A DNA stretch of 64,000 nt from Deferribacter thermophilus (GTDB lineage Bacteria > Chrysiogenota > Deferribacteres > Deferribacterales > Deferribacteraceae). The notes under the pieces are model-generated. The model was not told the origin of the DNA, ran no database searches, and was given only the letters and a program-made list of their open reading frames with translations. The DNA lies in contig NZ_JAPNXM010000006.1 of NCBI RefSeq assembly GCF_049472675.1, positions 87,280 to 151,279 of the forward strand. Reading direction: 5' to 3'. Position 1 is the stretch's first letter. Each line of letters opens with the position of its first letter. Of this stretch, positions 1 to 8,787 are shown piece after piece. The translations under genes were made by a program, and so were the position numbers.

Positions 1-510
1 TACTTTGATGATGAGGGTGTTAAGGCGCAAAGAACTGTTTTAATAGAAAATGGTATTTTGAAGAGCTATATGTTTGATAGATTGTATGCAATGAAAAATG
101 ATGTTAAAAGTACAGGTAATGGTCGAAGGCAATCTTATAGATATAAACCTATTGTTAGAATGACAAACACTTTTATTGCTTCCGGAAATGATAAGCCTGA
201 AGATATTATTAAATCAGTAGATTTTGGAATTTATGTTGTGAAAATGGGGGGTGGTCAAGTTAATACTGTCAATGGAGATTTTGTATTTGAAGTTAATGAA
301 GGTTATCTAATTGAAAAAGGGAGGGTTACAAAGCCTATAAAAAATGCGACATTGATAGGTAATGGACCAAAAATTATGATGGAAATAGATATGGTTGGGG
401 ATGATTTAGGTTTTGGAATAGGTACTTGTGGTAAAGATGGGCAAGGTGTGCCAGTGAGTGATGCTCAACCAACAATCAGAATTCCTAAAATTACGGTAGG
501 TGGTAAATAA
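1..510 (+). CDS. tldD: TldD metallopeptidase, C-terminal part (gene begins before window)
   Basis: The frame is open from base 1, so this is the last 169 residues of a gene whose start lies outside the window. TldD pairs with TldE/PmbA as a cytoplasmic zinc metallopeptidase that degrades unfolded or small peptides. Visible family marks are VLIENGILKSYM, the TGNGRR segment, RMTNTF, and GTCGKDGQGVPV near the end. The Cys at fragment residue 143 corresponds to the third zinc ligand of the family; the HExxxH helix would lie upstream of the window. The probable partner, PmbA/TldE, is at 11717-13036 rather than adjacent. The stop overlaps the next start as TAATG. Confidence 0.9.
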   Translation, partial: YFDDEGVKAQRTVLIENGILKSYMFDRLYAMKNDVKSTGNGRRQSYRYKPIVRMTNTFIASGNDKPEDIIKSVDFGIYVVKMGGGQVNTVNGDFVFEVNEGYLIEKGRVTKPIKNATLIGNGPKIMMEIDMVGDDLGFGIGTCGKDGQGVPVSDAQPTIRIPKITVGGK

Positions 511-1436
511 TGGATTTAAAGGTAAGAGGAAGCAAGTTTTTGATTTTTGAAATAAATAAAAGTGTTACTAAAGATAATAGACCTTATATCAAGGTAATTT
601 TGATGGATAAAGAAGGTAATACTTATAATGGTATAATGTTTGATAGTAATAAACTAAAATTTGATCCAGTTAAAGGCAATGTTGTTGAAGTAGAAGCTAA
701 TATTCAGCAATATAATGGTCAGCCTCAGTTTAAAATAACAAATATGGCTTTAGTAGAAGGGGAAAACAGGTTTGATTTTTTCCCAAAAACAGAAAATGAT
801 GTAGATAATATGTTTAATGAAATAAAAAGTTTGATGTATGAAAATATAAAAAATGAATACCTTTTAAAACTACTTAATTTATTTTTTAATGACAACGAGA
901 TAGTAGATAAATTTAAAGTAGTACCTGCAGCAAAAAATGTGCATCATGCTTATATTGGTGGATTATTGGAACATACATTATCTGTTGTCAAATTGGCAAT
1001 AATTATAGCTGAATATTATTCTAAAGATGTAGATAAAGAACTGTTATTGATTGGTGCCCTTTTTCACGATATAGGTAAATTGTTTGAGCTTTCTGTTGAT
1101 GAAAGTTTTGACTATACAGAAGAAGGAAAATTACTGGGGCATCTTCTGTTGGGTATTGAGCTGATTAATAACTATGCTAATAGAATCCAGGGTTTCCCAA
1201 AGAGATTAAAAAATCTTATTAATCACATGATTGCTTCCCATCATGGAATATTGGAATACGGTTCACCAAAAAGACCTAAAACGAAAGAGGCTTTACTGTT
1301 GCATTATATTGATGATATGGATGCAAAATTAAATACTTTTAAGTCATTGTTCGATAAAGAGAATATCGAAGAAGGGTGGACAAGTTATGACAGGTTGTTA
1401 GAAAGGCAGCTATTCAATCATAATTCTAAATATTAA
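510..1436 (+). CDS. yhaM: YhaM-like 3'-5' exoribonuclease (OB-fold + HD domain)
   Basis: 308 residues, close to the roughly 314 of Bacillus YhaM. The first ~90 residues look like an OB-fold nucleic-acid-binding domain (VKGNVVEVEANIQQYNGQPQ). An HD phosphohydrolase domain follows, with HHAYIGGLLEHT and the metal-binding pair H186-D187 in LFHDIGKL, then HMIASHHG and a late DDMDAK. YhaM family proteins are metal-dependent 3'-to-5' exonucleases acting on RNA and DNA. Its start overlaps the tldD stop by one base, so translation is probably coupled. Assignment rests on domain order and length; substrate preference is inferred. Confidence 0.8.
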   Translation: MDLKVRGSKFLIFEINKSVTKDNRPYIKVILMDKEGNTYNGIMFDSNKLKFDPVKGNVVEVEANIQQYNGQPQFKITNMALVEGENRFDFFPKTENDVDNMFNEIKSLMYENIKNEYLLKLLNLFFNDNEIVDKFKVVPAAKNVHHAYIGGLLEHTLSVVKLAIIIAEYYSKDVDKELLLIGALFHDIGKLFELSVDESFDYTEEGKLLGHLLLGIELINNYANRIQGFPKRLKNLINHMIASHHGILEYGSPKRPKTKEALLLHYIDDMDAKLNTFKSLFDKENIEEGWTSYDRLLERQLFNHNSKY

Positions 1437-1456
1437 AAGTGATAAAAGGAGGCATG

Positions 1457-2686
1457 ATGGAAAGTAATTATTTAAAAACAGTTATTGTTGGCGTTCAGAT
1501 GCTTTTTGTTGCATTTGGTGCACTTGTTTTAGTCCCCTTATTAACTGGACTTGATCCATCAATTGCACTTTTTACTGCTGGTGCAGGCACATTACTATTT
1601 CAGTTTATTACTAAAAGAAAAGTTCCTGTTTTTTTAGCAAGTTCATTTGCTTTTATTGCTCCTATCCAATATGGAATGAAACATTTTGGCGTTGCAAAAA
1701 CATTGGGTGGTTTGACTTGTGCTGGTTTAGTTTATTTGATATTTGCCTTTTTAGTTAAAAAAGGTGGTATAAAGGCGATAGAAAGGTATCTGCCACCAAT
1801 TGTAACTGGTCCAGTTATAATGGTAATAGGTTTAAAACTTGCTCCTGTTGCTGTTAAAATGGCAAAAAGCTTTGATGGTTCAGGAAATTTTGATCCAAAG
1901 GCGATGATAATCTCTTTGGTTTCATTGATTACAGCAATATTGGTTGTTATGTATGGTAAAAGGATTTTGAGTTTAATACCAATTTTAACTGGTATTTTTG
2001 TAGGCTATATAGTGTCTCTTTTGATGGGTGTTGTTGATTTTACACCTGTTACTCAGGCTAAATGGTTTAGTATCCCATGGATTGAAGCTATTAAAAATGG
2101 CAGTTATGCTTTCCCTATATTTGATTTAGCTGCAATTATGTATATAGTTCCTGTAGCTATTGCTCCTGCAATTGAGCATGTTGGTGATGTACTGGCAATA
2201 TCATCAGTAACTGGTAAGAATTATTTAGAAGATCCAGGTTTACATAGAACTTTAACCGGGGATGGTTTAGCTACAGCCTTTGCATCTTTATTGGGTGGGC
2301 CACCTAATACAACATATTCAGAAGTGACAGGTGCTGTGGCACTAACAAAAGCATTTAATCCTGTTTATATGACAATTGCATCAATTACTGCGATAATATT
2401 ATCATTTTTTGGAAAGTTAGGGGCAATCCTTAAGACAATCCCTGTGCCTGTTATGGGAGGTATATTGATATTGCTTTTTGGTATGATTGCTGCAATAGGT
2501 ATTGGTTCCCTTGTAAAAAATAAAGTAAATATGAGCAAATCAAGAAATTTAGTTATTGCATCTGTAGTACTTGTGATTGGTATTGGGGATATGGTTATCT
2601 CTTTTTGGAGAATAAGTTTAGGTGGTATTGGTTTAGCTGGTTTGGTAGGGATATTTTTAAATGCAATTTTACCGGAGGATAAATAA
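1457..2686 (+). CDS. uraA: uracil/xanthine permease, NCS2 family
   Basis: 409 residues, almost entirely hydrophobic with about 12-14 membrane segments, typical of nucleobase:cation symporters (NCS2). Signature stretches include APAIEHVGDVLAIS and GGPPNTTYSEVTG, which carry substrate-binding residues in UraA. The gene overlaps upp, whose product converts imported uracil to UMP, so uracil is the likely substrate. The frame is open from a GTG at 1439, but AAAAGGAGG at 1444-1452 sits inside that extension and fits the ATG at 1457 (or 1454). Confidence 0.88.
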   Translation: MESNYLKTVIVGVQMLFVAFGALVLVPLLTGLDPSIALFTAGAGTLLFQFITKRKVPVFLASSFAFIAPIQYGMKHFGVAKTLGGLTCAGLVYLIFAFLVKKGGIKAIERYLPPIVTGPVIMVIGLKLAPVAVKMAKSFDGSGNFDPKAMIISLVSLITAILVVMYGKRILSLIPILTGIFVGYIVSLLMGVVDFTPVTQAKWFSIPWIEAIKNGSYAFPIFDLAAIMYIVPVAIAPAIEHVGDVLAISSVTGKNYLEDPGLHRTLTGDGLATAFASLLGGPPNTTYSEVTGAVALTKAFNPVYMTIASITAIILSFFGKLGAILKTIPVPVMGGILILLFGMIAAIGIGSLVKNKVNMSKSRNLVIASVVLVIGIGDMVISFWRISLGGIGLAGLVGIFLNAILPEDK

Positions 2687-3321
2687 TGAAATATGAGAAT
2701 TTAATTATCATTGATCACCCTTTAATTAAACACAAGTTAACTTATGTGCGGGATAAAAATACACCAAAAAAGGAGTTTAAAGAGCTTGTGGATGAGATAG
2801 CCATGCTTATGGCCTATGAAATAACGAAAGATTTCCCTTTAGAAGAGATAGAAATAGAGACACCTATTTGTAAAACCAAGTCTTGGGTAGTTTCTGGTAA
2901 AAAGGTTGTTCTTGTTCCTATCTTGAGAGCTGGATTGGGGATGGTGGATGGAGTATTAAAACTTATACCTTCTGCTAGAGTAGGGCATATTGGTATATAT
3001 AGAGATCCTAAAACTTTAAAGCCTGTGACTTATTATTTTAAAATTCCTAACGATTGTGAGGATAGAGATTTTATTTTAATAGACCCAATGTTAGCAACTG
3101 GTGGTTCTGCGGTAGAGGCTGCTAGGATTTTAAAAGAGAATGGTGTTAAAAATATTAAATTTATGTGTTTGATAGCAGCACCTGAAGGTGTTGAAGTTTT
3201 TAGTCAAGCTCACCCTGAAATAAAAATATATACTGCTGCACTTGATGAAAGGTTGAATGAAAAGAAATATATTGTCCCAGGTCTTGGTGATGCAGGAGAT
3301 AGGTTATTTGGAACTAAATAA
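2686..3321 (+). CDS. upp: uracil phosphoribosyltransferase
   Basis: 211 residues, the normal size for Upp, which makes UMP from uracil and PRPP in pyrimidine salvage. The PRPP-binding loop is clear in LIDPMLATGGSA, and the earlier VPILRAGLGMVDG and the C-terminal uracil-binding region (YTAALDERLNEKKYIVPGLGDAGDR) fit the family. It overlaps the permease stop by one base (TAATG), giving an uptake-plus-salvage pair. The next gene also overlaps by one base. Confidence 0.95.
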   Translation: MKYENLIIIDHPLIKHKLTYVRDKNTPKKEFKELVDEIAMLMAYEITKDFPLEEIEIETPICKTKSWVVSGKKVVLVPILRAGLGMVDGVLKLIPSARVGHIGIYRDPKTLKPVTYYFKIPNDCEDRDFILIDPMLATGGSAVEAARILKENGVKNIKFMCLIAAPEGVEVFSQAHPEIKIYTAALDERLNEKKYIVPGLGDAGDRLFGTK

Positions 3322-3971
3322 TGAAAAGATTTAGGCTTTTTCTAAGAAATACTTTTATCGCTGGTATTTTTACTGTATTGCCAATAGTTATTACCTATTT
3401 CTTTTTAAACTTTGTTTTTGTGAAATTTAGTGATTTTTTAATACCTTATTTAAAGGTATTAGTTCGTTATTTGCCAACAGATATCAAAGTCCCTGTATCT
3501 TATCTAAGGATTATTTCTTTTGTTCTGATGGTATTGATAATATTTTTTGTTGGTCTATTTACAAGAAACTATTCTGGTAAAAAGTTCCTCAGCCCCTTAG
3601 ATAAGGCTATGAGGAACATCCCTTTTGTAAAAACGATTTATACTTCTACGAAGCAGATTATTGAGGCATTTCAAACATCTAAGGGTGCTAATTTTAAGAA
3701 AGTAGTTTTAATAGAGTATCCAAGGAGGGGGATTTTTAGTGTTGGTTTTGTAACAAAGGATACTTCAAAATTTTTCAACGATATAATTGATGAAGAGTGC
3801 TATAACATATTTATTCCAACAACTCCAAATCCCACATCAGGTTTTATTCTGATAGTACCTAAAAAAGATGTAATAGAGCTTGATATGACCGTTGAAGAAG
3901 GGATAAAATTTGTTATTTCTGCTGGTCTTGTTACACCAGATGTGTTAAAATTAAAAGATGGGGATATATAA
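3321..3971 (+). CDS. DUF502 family inner-membrane protein
   Basis: 216 residues. Two membrane helices are evident at about residues 9-32 (AGIFTVLPIVITYFFLNF) and 57-82 (VSYLRIISFVLMVLIIFF), followed by a soluble part with IPFVKTIYTSTKQIIEAF and FIPTTPNPTSGFILIVP, both characteristic of the DUF502 family. Function of the family is not established. It sits between upp and aroE in the long operon and overlaps aroE by 14 bases, so it is probably translated coupled to it. No transport or catalytic motif is visible. Confidence 0.8.
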   Translation: MKRFRLFLRNTFIAGIFTVLPIVITYFFLNFVFVKFSDFLIPYLKVLVRYLPTDIKVPVSYLRIISFVLMVLIIFFVGLFTRNYSGKKFLSPLDKAMRNIPFVKTIYTSTKQIIEAFQTSKGANFKKVVLIEYPRRGIFSVGFVTKDTSKFFNDIIDEECYNIFIPTTPNPTSGFILIVPKKDVIELDMTVEEGIKFVISAGLVTPDVLKLKDGDI

Positions 3972-4761
3972 TTTTTGTTTAATAGGAAATCCAGTAGTAC
4001 ATTCATTATCACCAAAAATACATAATTACTTCATATTTAAAACAAAATTAAACGCAGGTTATGTAGCTTTTCAGGTCAACGAAGGCTATTTTACAGAATT
4101 TATTAGTTTCTTAAAAGAAAATGTAAACGGTTTCAATGTAACCCTTCCTTATAAAGAGAAAATTTTTAATTATCTGGATGATTTGGATAAAGATGCAAAA
4201 GAAATAAAGGCTGTAAATTGTGTTTTGATAAGAAATGGTAAAATGATTGGTTATAACACAGATTATTATGGAATTATGAAAACATTTGAAGATTATAATG
4301 TTGATATAGCAGGTAAAGATATAGTAGTTTTAGGATGTGGTGGTGCAGCAAAGCCATTATTGAAATTTCTAAAAAATGGAAGATATAGAAGTTTAAAAAT
4401 TTTTAATAGGACTGTTGAAAAAGCTGAGAAAGTTATTGATGATTTTTGTTTAAATAATGTAGAAGTTAATTCATTGTTGGATTTGCAAAATTTAAGAGTT
4501 TGCGATATAATGATAAACACTACATCAATTGGTTTAGAAACTGGAGAATTTGTTGATTTAAATGTTAATGTAAAGGAATTTGCATTTGATATGCAATACA
4601 ATTTGAAAGAACTAACACCTTTTTTGAAAAAAGTAAAAGGTTGTAAGAAATCTGATGGGTTAAATATGCTTATTTATCAAGCAAAAAAATCTTTTGATAT
4701 TTGGACTAATACCTGTTATAATTTTGATATAAATGATATAAAAAAACATTTAGAGGGTTAA
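3958..4761 (+). CDS. aroE: shikimate dehydrogenase
   Basis: 267 residues, standard for AroE, which reduces 3-dehydroshikimate to shikimate with NADPH in the aromatic amino acid pathway. The N-terminal shikimate-binding motif SLSPKIHN, the catalytic Lys in NVTLPYKE and the NTDYYG motif are present. The Rossmann half shows VLGCGGAAKPLL, a slightly altered version of the usual GAGGA loop, and NRT for NADP recognition. The start at 3958 lies inside the DUF502 gene (14-base overlap). The gene ends three bases before the pilB start codon, so it is the last biosynthetic gene before the pilus cluster. Confidence 0.92.
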   Translation: MGIYNFCLIGNPVVHSLSPKIHNYFIFKTKLNAGYVAFQVNEGYFTEFISFLKENVNGFNVTLPYKEKIFNYLDDLDKDAKEIKAVNCVLIRNGKMIGYNTDYYGIMKTFEDYNVDIAGKDIVVLGCGGAAKPLLKFLKNGRYRSLKIFNRTVEKAEKVIDDFCLNNVEVNSLLDLQNLRVCDIMINTTSIGLETGEFVDLNVNVKEFAFDMQYNLKELTPFLKKVKGCKKSDGLNMLIYQAKKSFDIWTNTCYNFDINDIKKHLEG

Positions 4762-4764
4762 TTG

Positions 4765-6462
4765 ATGGTTTCAGCAAAATTAGGTGCACTTTTATTAAGC
4801 GAAAATCTTATAACAGAAGAGCAGCTAGCTAAAGCAATAGAAATACAGAAAAAAGAAGGGGGGAGATTAGGGAGTATTTTAATTAAATTGGGTTATATTG
4901 ATGAGAAGAAGGTAGCAGAATTTTTAAGTAAACAGTATAGTGTTCCGTTTATTGATTTAAAATCTATTCAGATTGATAATAATGTATTAACCCTAATACC
5001 TCAAGATATGATGAAAAAGTTTTTAGTTGTTCCTTTTGATAGGGAAGGGCAGAATTTAAAAGTAGCAATTGCTGATCCATCAAATGCTTATGCTTTAGAA
5101 GAATTAAGGTTTTTAACAGGTTTTAATATAAAACCTTATGTTGCTGTAGAGTCTGCTATAAGGGAATTTTTAGAGAAAAGTAGTAGTTCTGAATCGAATG
5201 TTTTAGCAGAATTTGAAGAGATGGATCTTGAAGAATTAGAATTTGAAGAACTTGAAGAAGAAGAAAAGAGTGCTGAGGCTCTAAAAAAAGAAGTTGAAGA
5301 TACACCAGTAGTTAAGCTTGTAAATTATATACTTAATGAGGCTGTAAAAAGAGGAGCATCGGATATCCATGTAGAGCCTTATGAGAAGGATTTTAGGGTT
5401 CGTTTAAGAGTTGATGGTGTTATGCATGAGCTAATTAGACCACCCAGAAAGATAAAAGATGCAGTTACTTCAAGGTTAAAAATATTATCAAATTTGGATA
5501 TTGCTGAAAAAAGATTACCCCAAGATGGTAGGATTAAGATAAGGCTACAGGGAAGATCTATAGATATGAGGGTTTCAACTTTACCCGTATTGTATGGTGA
5601 AAAAGTAGTTTTAAGGATTTTGGATAAATCAAATCTACAACTTGATTTAGAAAAGTTGGGCTTTGAAGAAATATCGCTAGAAAGATTTATAAAAGCTATT
5701 GAAAGCCCTTACGGTATGGTTTTGGTAACTGGTCCTACAGGAAGTGGTAAATCAACAACTCTTTATTCAGCCTTAAGTAGATTAAATAAAGAAGAAGTGA
5801 ATATTATGACTGCTGAAGATCCTGTTGAATATAATATTTTTGGTATAAATCAAGTTCAGATGAAAGAAGAGATAGGTCTAAATTTTGCAGCTGCTCTTAG
5901 AAGTTTTTTGAGACAAGATCCTGATATAATAATGGTTGGTGAGATAAGGGACTATGAGACTGCCGAAATTGCAATCAAAGCAGCTTTAACTGGCCATTTA
6001 GTTTTATCAACTTTACATACCAATGATGCACCAAGTACTGTAAACAGATTGCTTAATATGGGTATTGAGCCTTTTTTAGTTGCGTCATCAACAATTCTAA
6101 TCTTAGCTCAAAGATTAGCAAGGAAAATATGTAATAATTGTAAAGAAGAAGTTAAGTTGCCAAAGGAAGCCTTACTCTCTGTTGGTTTTAGAAAAGATGA
6201 AATTGGAAAATTTAAAGTTTATAAAGGTAAGGGTTGTGAAAAATGTAGTGGTACAGGTTATAAAGGTAGAGTAGCATTGTATGAAGTAATGGAAGTTTCT
6301 GAGAATATTAGAGAGTTAATATTAAGAGGTGCTAATGCTACTGAAATTAAAGCTATGGCTATAGAAGAGGGGATGATTACATTAAGAAGGAGTGGTCTAG
6401 AAAAAGTGAAGAAAGGTATTACTACAATCGAAGAAGTGGTAAGGGTAACATTTGCTGATTAA
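4765..6462 (+). CDS. pilB: type IV pilus assembly ATPase PilB (GspE family)
   Basis: 565 residues. This is the cytoplasmic hexameric ATPase that powers pilus extension. An N-terminal MshEN/T2SSE-N domain (about 1-150) is followed by an acidic linker rich in Glu, then the ATPase core with Walker A GPTGSGKST at about 323-331, EDPVEYNIFGINQVQ, Walker B DPDIIMVGEIRD and the LSTLHTNDA box. Two CxxC pairs (ICNNC and CEKC) form the family's zinc site. The start is taken at ATG 4765 rather than the TTG at 4762, with GAGGG just upstream. It heads the pilB-pilT-pilC set. Confidence 0.93.
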   Translation: MVSAKLGALLLSENLITEEQLAKAIEIQKKEGGRLGSILIKLGYIDEKKVAEFLSKQYSVPFIDLKSIQIDNNVLTLIPQDMMKKFLVVPFDREGQNLKVAIADPSNAYALEELRFLTGFNIKPYVAVESAIREFLEKSSSSESNVLAEFEEMDLEELEFEELEEEEKSAEALKKEVEDTPVVKLVNYILNEAVKRGASDIHVEPYEKDFRVRLRVDGVMHELIRPPRKIKDAVTSRLKILSNLDIAEKRLPQDGRIKIRLQGRSIDMRVSTLPVLYGEKVVLRILDKSNLQLDLEKLGFEEISLERFIKAIESPYGMVLVTGPTGSGKSTTLYSALSRLNKEEVNIMTAEDPVEYNIFGINQVQMKEEIGLNFAAALRSFLRQDPDIIMVGEIRDYETAEIAIKAALTGHLVLSTLHTNDAPSTVNRLLNMGIEPFLVASSTILILAQRLARKICNNCKEEVKLPKEALLSVGFRKDEIGKFKVYKGKGCEKCSGTGYKGRVALYEVMEVSENIRELILRGANATEIKAMAIEEGMITLRRSGLEKVKKGITTIEEVVRVTFAD

Positions 6463-6474
6463 AGGGGGTAATAT

Positions 6475-7563
6475 ATGTATTCATTGCAGGATTTATTGAA
6501 AAAAATGTTAGATTTAAATGCAAGTGACTTGCATATTACTGTTGGTTCACAACCTGTTTATAGAGTTAATGGGGAGCTTGTAAGGATAGATGGAGAGGTT
6601 TTAACCCCTGCTATGACTAAACAGATGTGCTATTCGATTTTAACTGAGGCTCAAAAGAAAAGATTTGAGGAAGATTGGGAATTGGATTTTTCATTTGGAA
6701 TAAAAGGGGTTAGTAGATTTAGGGCAAATATTTTTATGCAAAGAGGTGCTGTAGCCGCTGCATTTAGAAGGATCCCTTATAAGGTTATGACTTTTGAGGA
6801 ATTAGGTTTACCACCAATAGTAAAAACTTTATGTGAAAAACCTAGAGGGCTTGTTTTAGTAACTGGTCCAACTGGTAGTGGTAAATCAACCACTCTGGCA
6901 GCAATGATAGATAAAATAAACAATGAGAAAAAGGTACACATTGTAACAATTGAAGATCCTATAGAGTATTTACACCCCCATAAGCAGGCAATTGTCAATC
7001 AAAGGGAAGTTCATTCTGATACAAAATCATTTATAACGGCACTTAAATATATTTTGAGACAAGATCCTGATGTTGTGCTAATTGGTGAGATGAGGGATTT
7101 AGAAACGATAGAAGCAGCGTTAACTGTATCAGAAACAGGCCACTTGACTTTTGGAACATTACATACAAACAGTGCTGTACAAACTATAAACAGAATTATA
7201 GATGTTTTCCCACCACATCAACAACCACAAATAAGAGCTCAATTATCTTTCGTTTTAGAAGGGATTATATGTCAACAACTTTTGCAACGAGCTGATGGAA
7301 AAGGGAGAGTTTTGGCCTGTGAAGTATTAATCCCTAATCCTGCTATTAGAAATCTTATAAGAGAAGATAAGTTGCATCAAGTTTATTCTATGATGCAGAC
7401 TGGTCAAGAAGAGCACGGTATGATAACGATGAGTCAATCTTTATATGAATTGTATAGAAAAGGTCTTATTACTTATGAAGATGCTGTAAATAGAGCTGTA
7501 TATCCTGATGAAGTGAGAAATATGATTGATGCTGGGGGTATAAAAAATAGAGGAAGATTTTAA
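6475..7563 (+). CDS. pilT: type IV pilus retraction ATPase PilT
   Basis: 362 residues, typical of PilT, the cytoplasmic ATPase that depolymerises pili for twitching motility. Walker A GPTGSGKST is at about 131-139, followed by TIEDPIEYLH, Walker B DPDVVLIGEMRD and FGTLHTNSA. The PilT-specific AIRNLIRE signature, needed for retraction, is intact near the C-terminus, which separates it from PilB. AAGGGGG precedes the ATG. The spacing of 12 bases from pilB and 15 bases to pilC marks one operon. Presence of PilT indicates retractile pili, not only a secretion system. Confidence 0.95.
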   Translation: MYSLQDLLKKMLDLNASDLHITVGSQPVYRVNGELVRIDGEVLTPAMTKQMCYSILTEAQKKRFEEDWELDFSFGIKGVSRFRANIFMQRGAVAAAFRRIPYKVMTFEELGLPPIVKTLCEKPRGLVLVTGPTGSGKSTTLAAMIDKINNEKKVHIVTIEDPIEYLHPHKQAIVNQREVHSDTKSFITALKYILRQDPDVVLIGEMRDLETIEAALTVSETGHLTFGTLHTNSAVQTINRIIDVFPPHQQPQIRAQLSFVLEGIICQQLLQRADGKGRVLACEVLIPNPAIRNLIREDKLHQVYSMMQTGQEEHGMITMSQSLYELYRKGLITYEDAVNRAVYPDEVRNMIDAGGIKNRGRF

Positions 7564-7578
7564 AAAAGGGGTATAAAA

Positions 7579-8787
7579 ATGCCAAAGTTTATTTACAAAG
7601 GTAAGGATAGTTTAGGAAAGCCTGTATCAGGTGTAATCGAGGCTAAAAATAAGCAAGAAGCAATGAATACATTAAAATTTCGCAAAATTGAAGTGCACGA
7701 ATTAAAAATGGACTGGAAAAATATAGAGCTGTCTTTTGGTGAAAAAATTACAGATATGGATATTGTGGTTGCAACAAGGCAGCTTGCAACAATGATTAAT
7801 GCTGGTTTACCAGTTGTTAAGGCTTTAGATATTATCGCTTCTCAGACTCCAAAGAAAAAATTAAGAAAGATTTTTGAGGAAATAAAATCAGATATAGAGC
7901 AGGGGCAAGCCTTTAGTAAGGCATTGGAAAAACACAGAAATATTTTTGGTGATTTATATATAAATATGGTAGCTGCTGGTGAAGCAGGTGGTTTATTAGA
8001 TGATATTTTAGATAGATTATCTCAATATATGGAAAAAGCTATCTCATTAAAAAGAAAGGTTAAATCAGCTATGATGTATCCATCTATAGTTTTGATAGTT
8101 GCTGTTTTAGTTGTTTGGGGGTTGATGGTATTTATTATCCCTAAATTTAAAGAGATGTATGAGGGTTTTGGTGGTCAATTACCAGCATTAACTCAGTTTA
8201 CAATTTCTCTTAGCAACTTTTTGTCAAGCTGGTATGGAGGAGGTGTCATTTTTGGAGGATTGATTGTTACAGTGATAACAATAAGTATTCTTTATAAAAA
8301 AACAGAAAAAGGGAGATACTTTTTCGATAGTGTTTTATTAAAAATTCCAAAAATTGGTGATTTAATAAGAAAGGTTGCGATATCAAAATTTGCAAGGACA
8401 TTTGGAACTCTTTTGAGTAGTGGTGTTGCTATACTTGATGCTCTTGATATTGTTGCTAGGACAAGTGGAAATAAGGTTATCGAAAAACACTTATTGAGAA
8501 GTAAAATTGATATTGAGGCTGGTAAAACAGTTGTTCAGCCTTTAGAAAAAGCAGGTGTTTTTCCACCTATGGTTACTCAGATGATTGCTGTAGGTGAAGA
8601 AACAGGTGCTTTGGATAAAATGCTTACCAAAATTGCTGATTTTTACGATGATGAAGTTGATAGAACAGTTGAGGGATTAACAAAAATGATAGAGCCAATG
8701 CTAATGATTTTTGTGGGAGGAGCTGTTGGTTTTGTAATAATTGCTATGTATTTGCCTATATTTAAGCTTGGTTCTGTTGTTGGATGA
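7579..8787 (+). CDS. pilC: type IV pilus inner-membrane platform protein PilC
   Basis: 402 residues with two T2SSF domains (about 65-190 and 270-395), each with the motif around ARQLATMINAGLPVVKALD or FARTFGTLLSSGVAILDALD. Three membrane helices are visible, at about 170-192, 220-240 and 370-395. PilC is the platform with which the PilB and PilT motors exchange to add or remove pilins. RBS AAAAAGGGG lies before the ATG. The stop codon overlaps the start of the following kinase gene (ATGA). Confidence 0.94.
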   Translation: MPKFIYKGKDSLGKPVSGVIEAKNKQEAMNTLKFRKIEVHELKMDWKNIELSFGEKITDMDIVVATRQLATMINAGLPVVKALDIIASQTPKKKLRKIFEEIKSDIEQGQAFSKALEKHRNIFGDLYINMVAAGEAGGLLDDILDRLSQYMEKAISLKRKVKSAMMYPSIVLIVAVLVVWGLMVFIIPKFKEMYEGFGGQLPALTQFTISLSNFLSSWYGGGVIFGGLIVTVITISILYKKTEKGRYFFDSVLLKIPKIGDLIRKVAISKFARTFGTLLSSGVAILDALDIVARTSGNKVIEKHLLRSKIDIEAGKTVVQPLEKAGVFPPMVTQMIAVGEETGALDKMLTKIADFYDDEVDRTVEGLTKMIEPMLMIFVGGAVGFVIIAMYLPIFKLGSVVG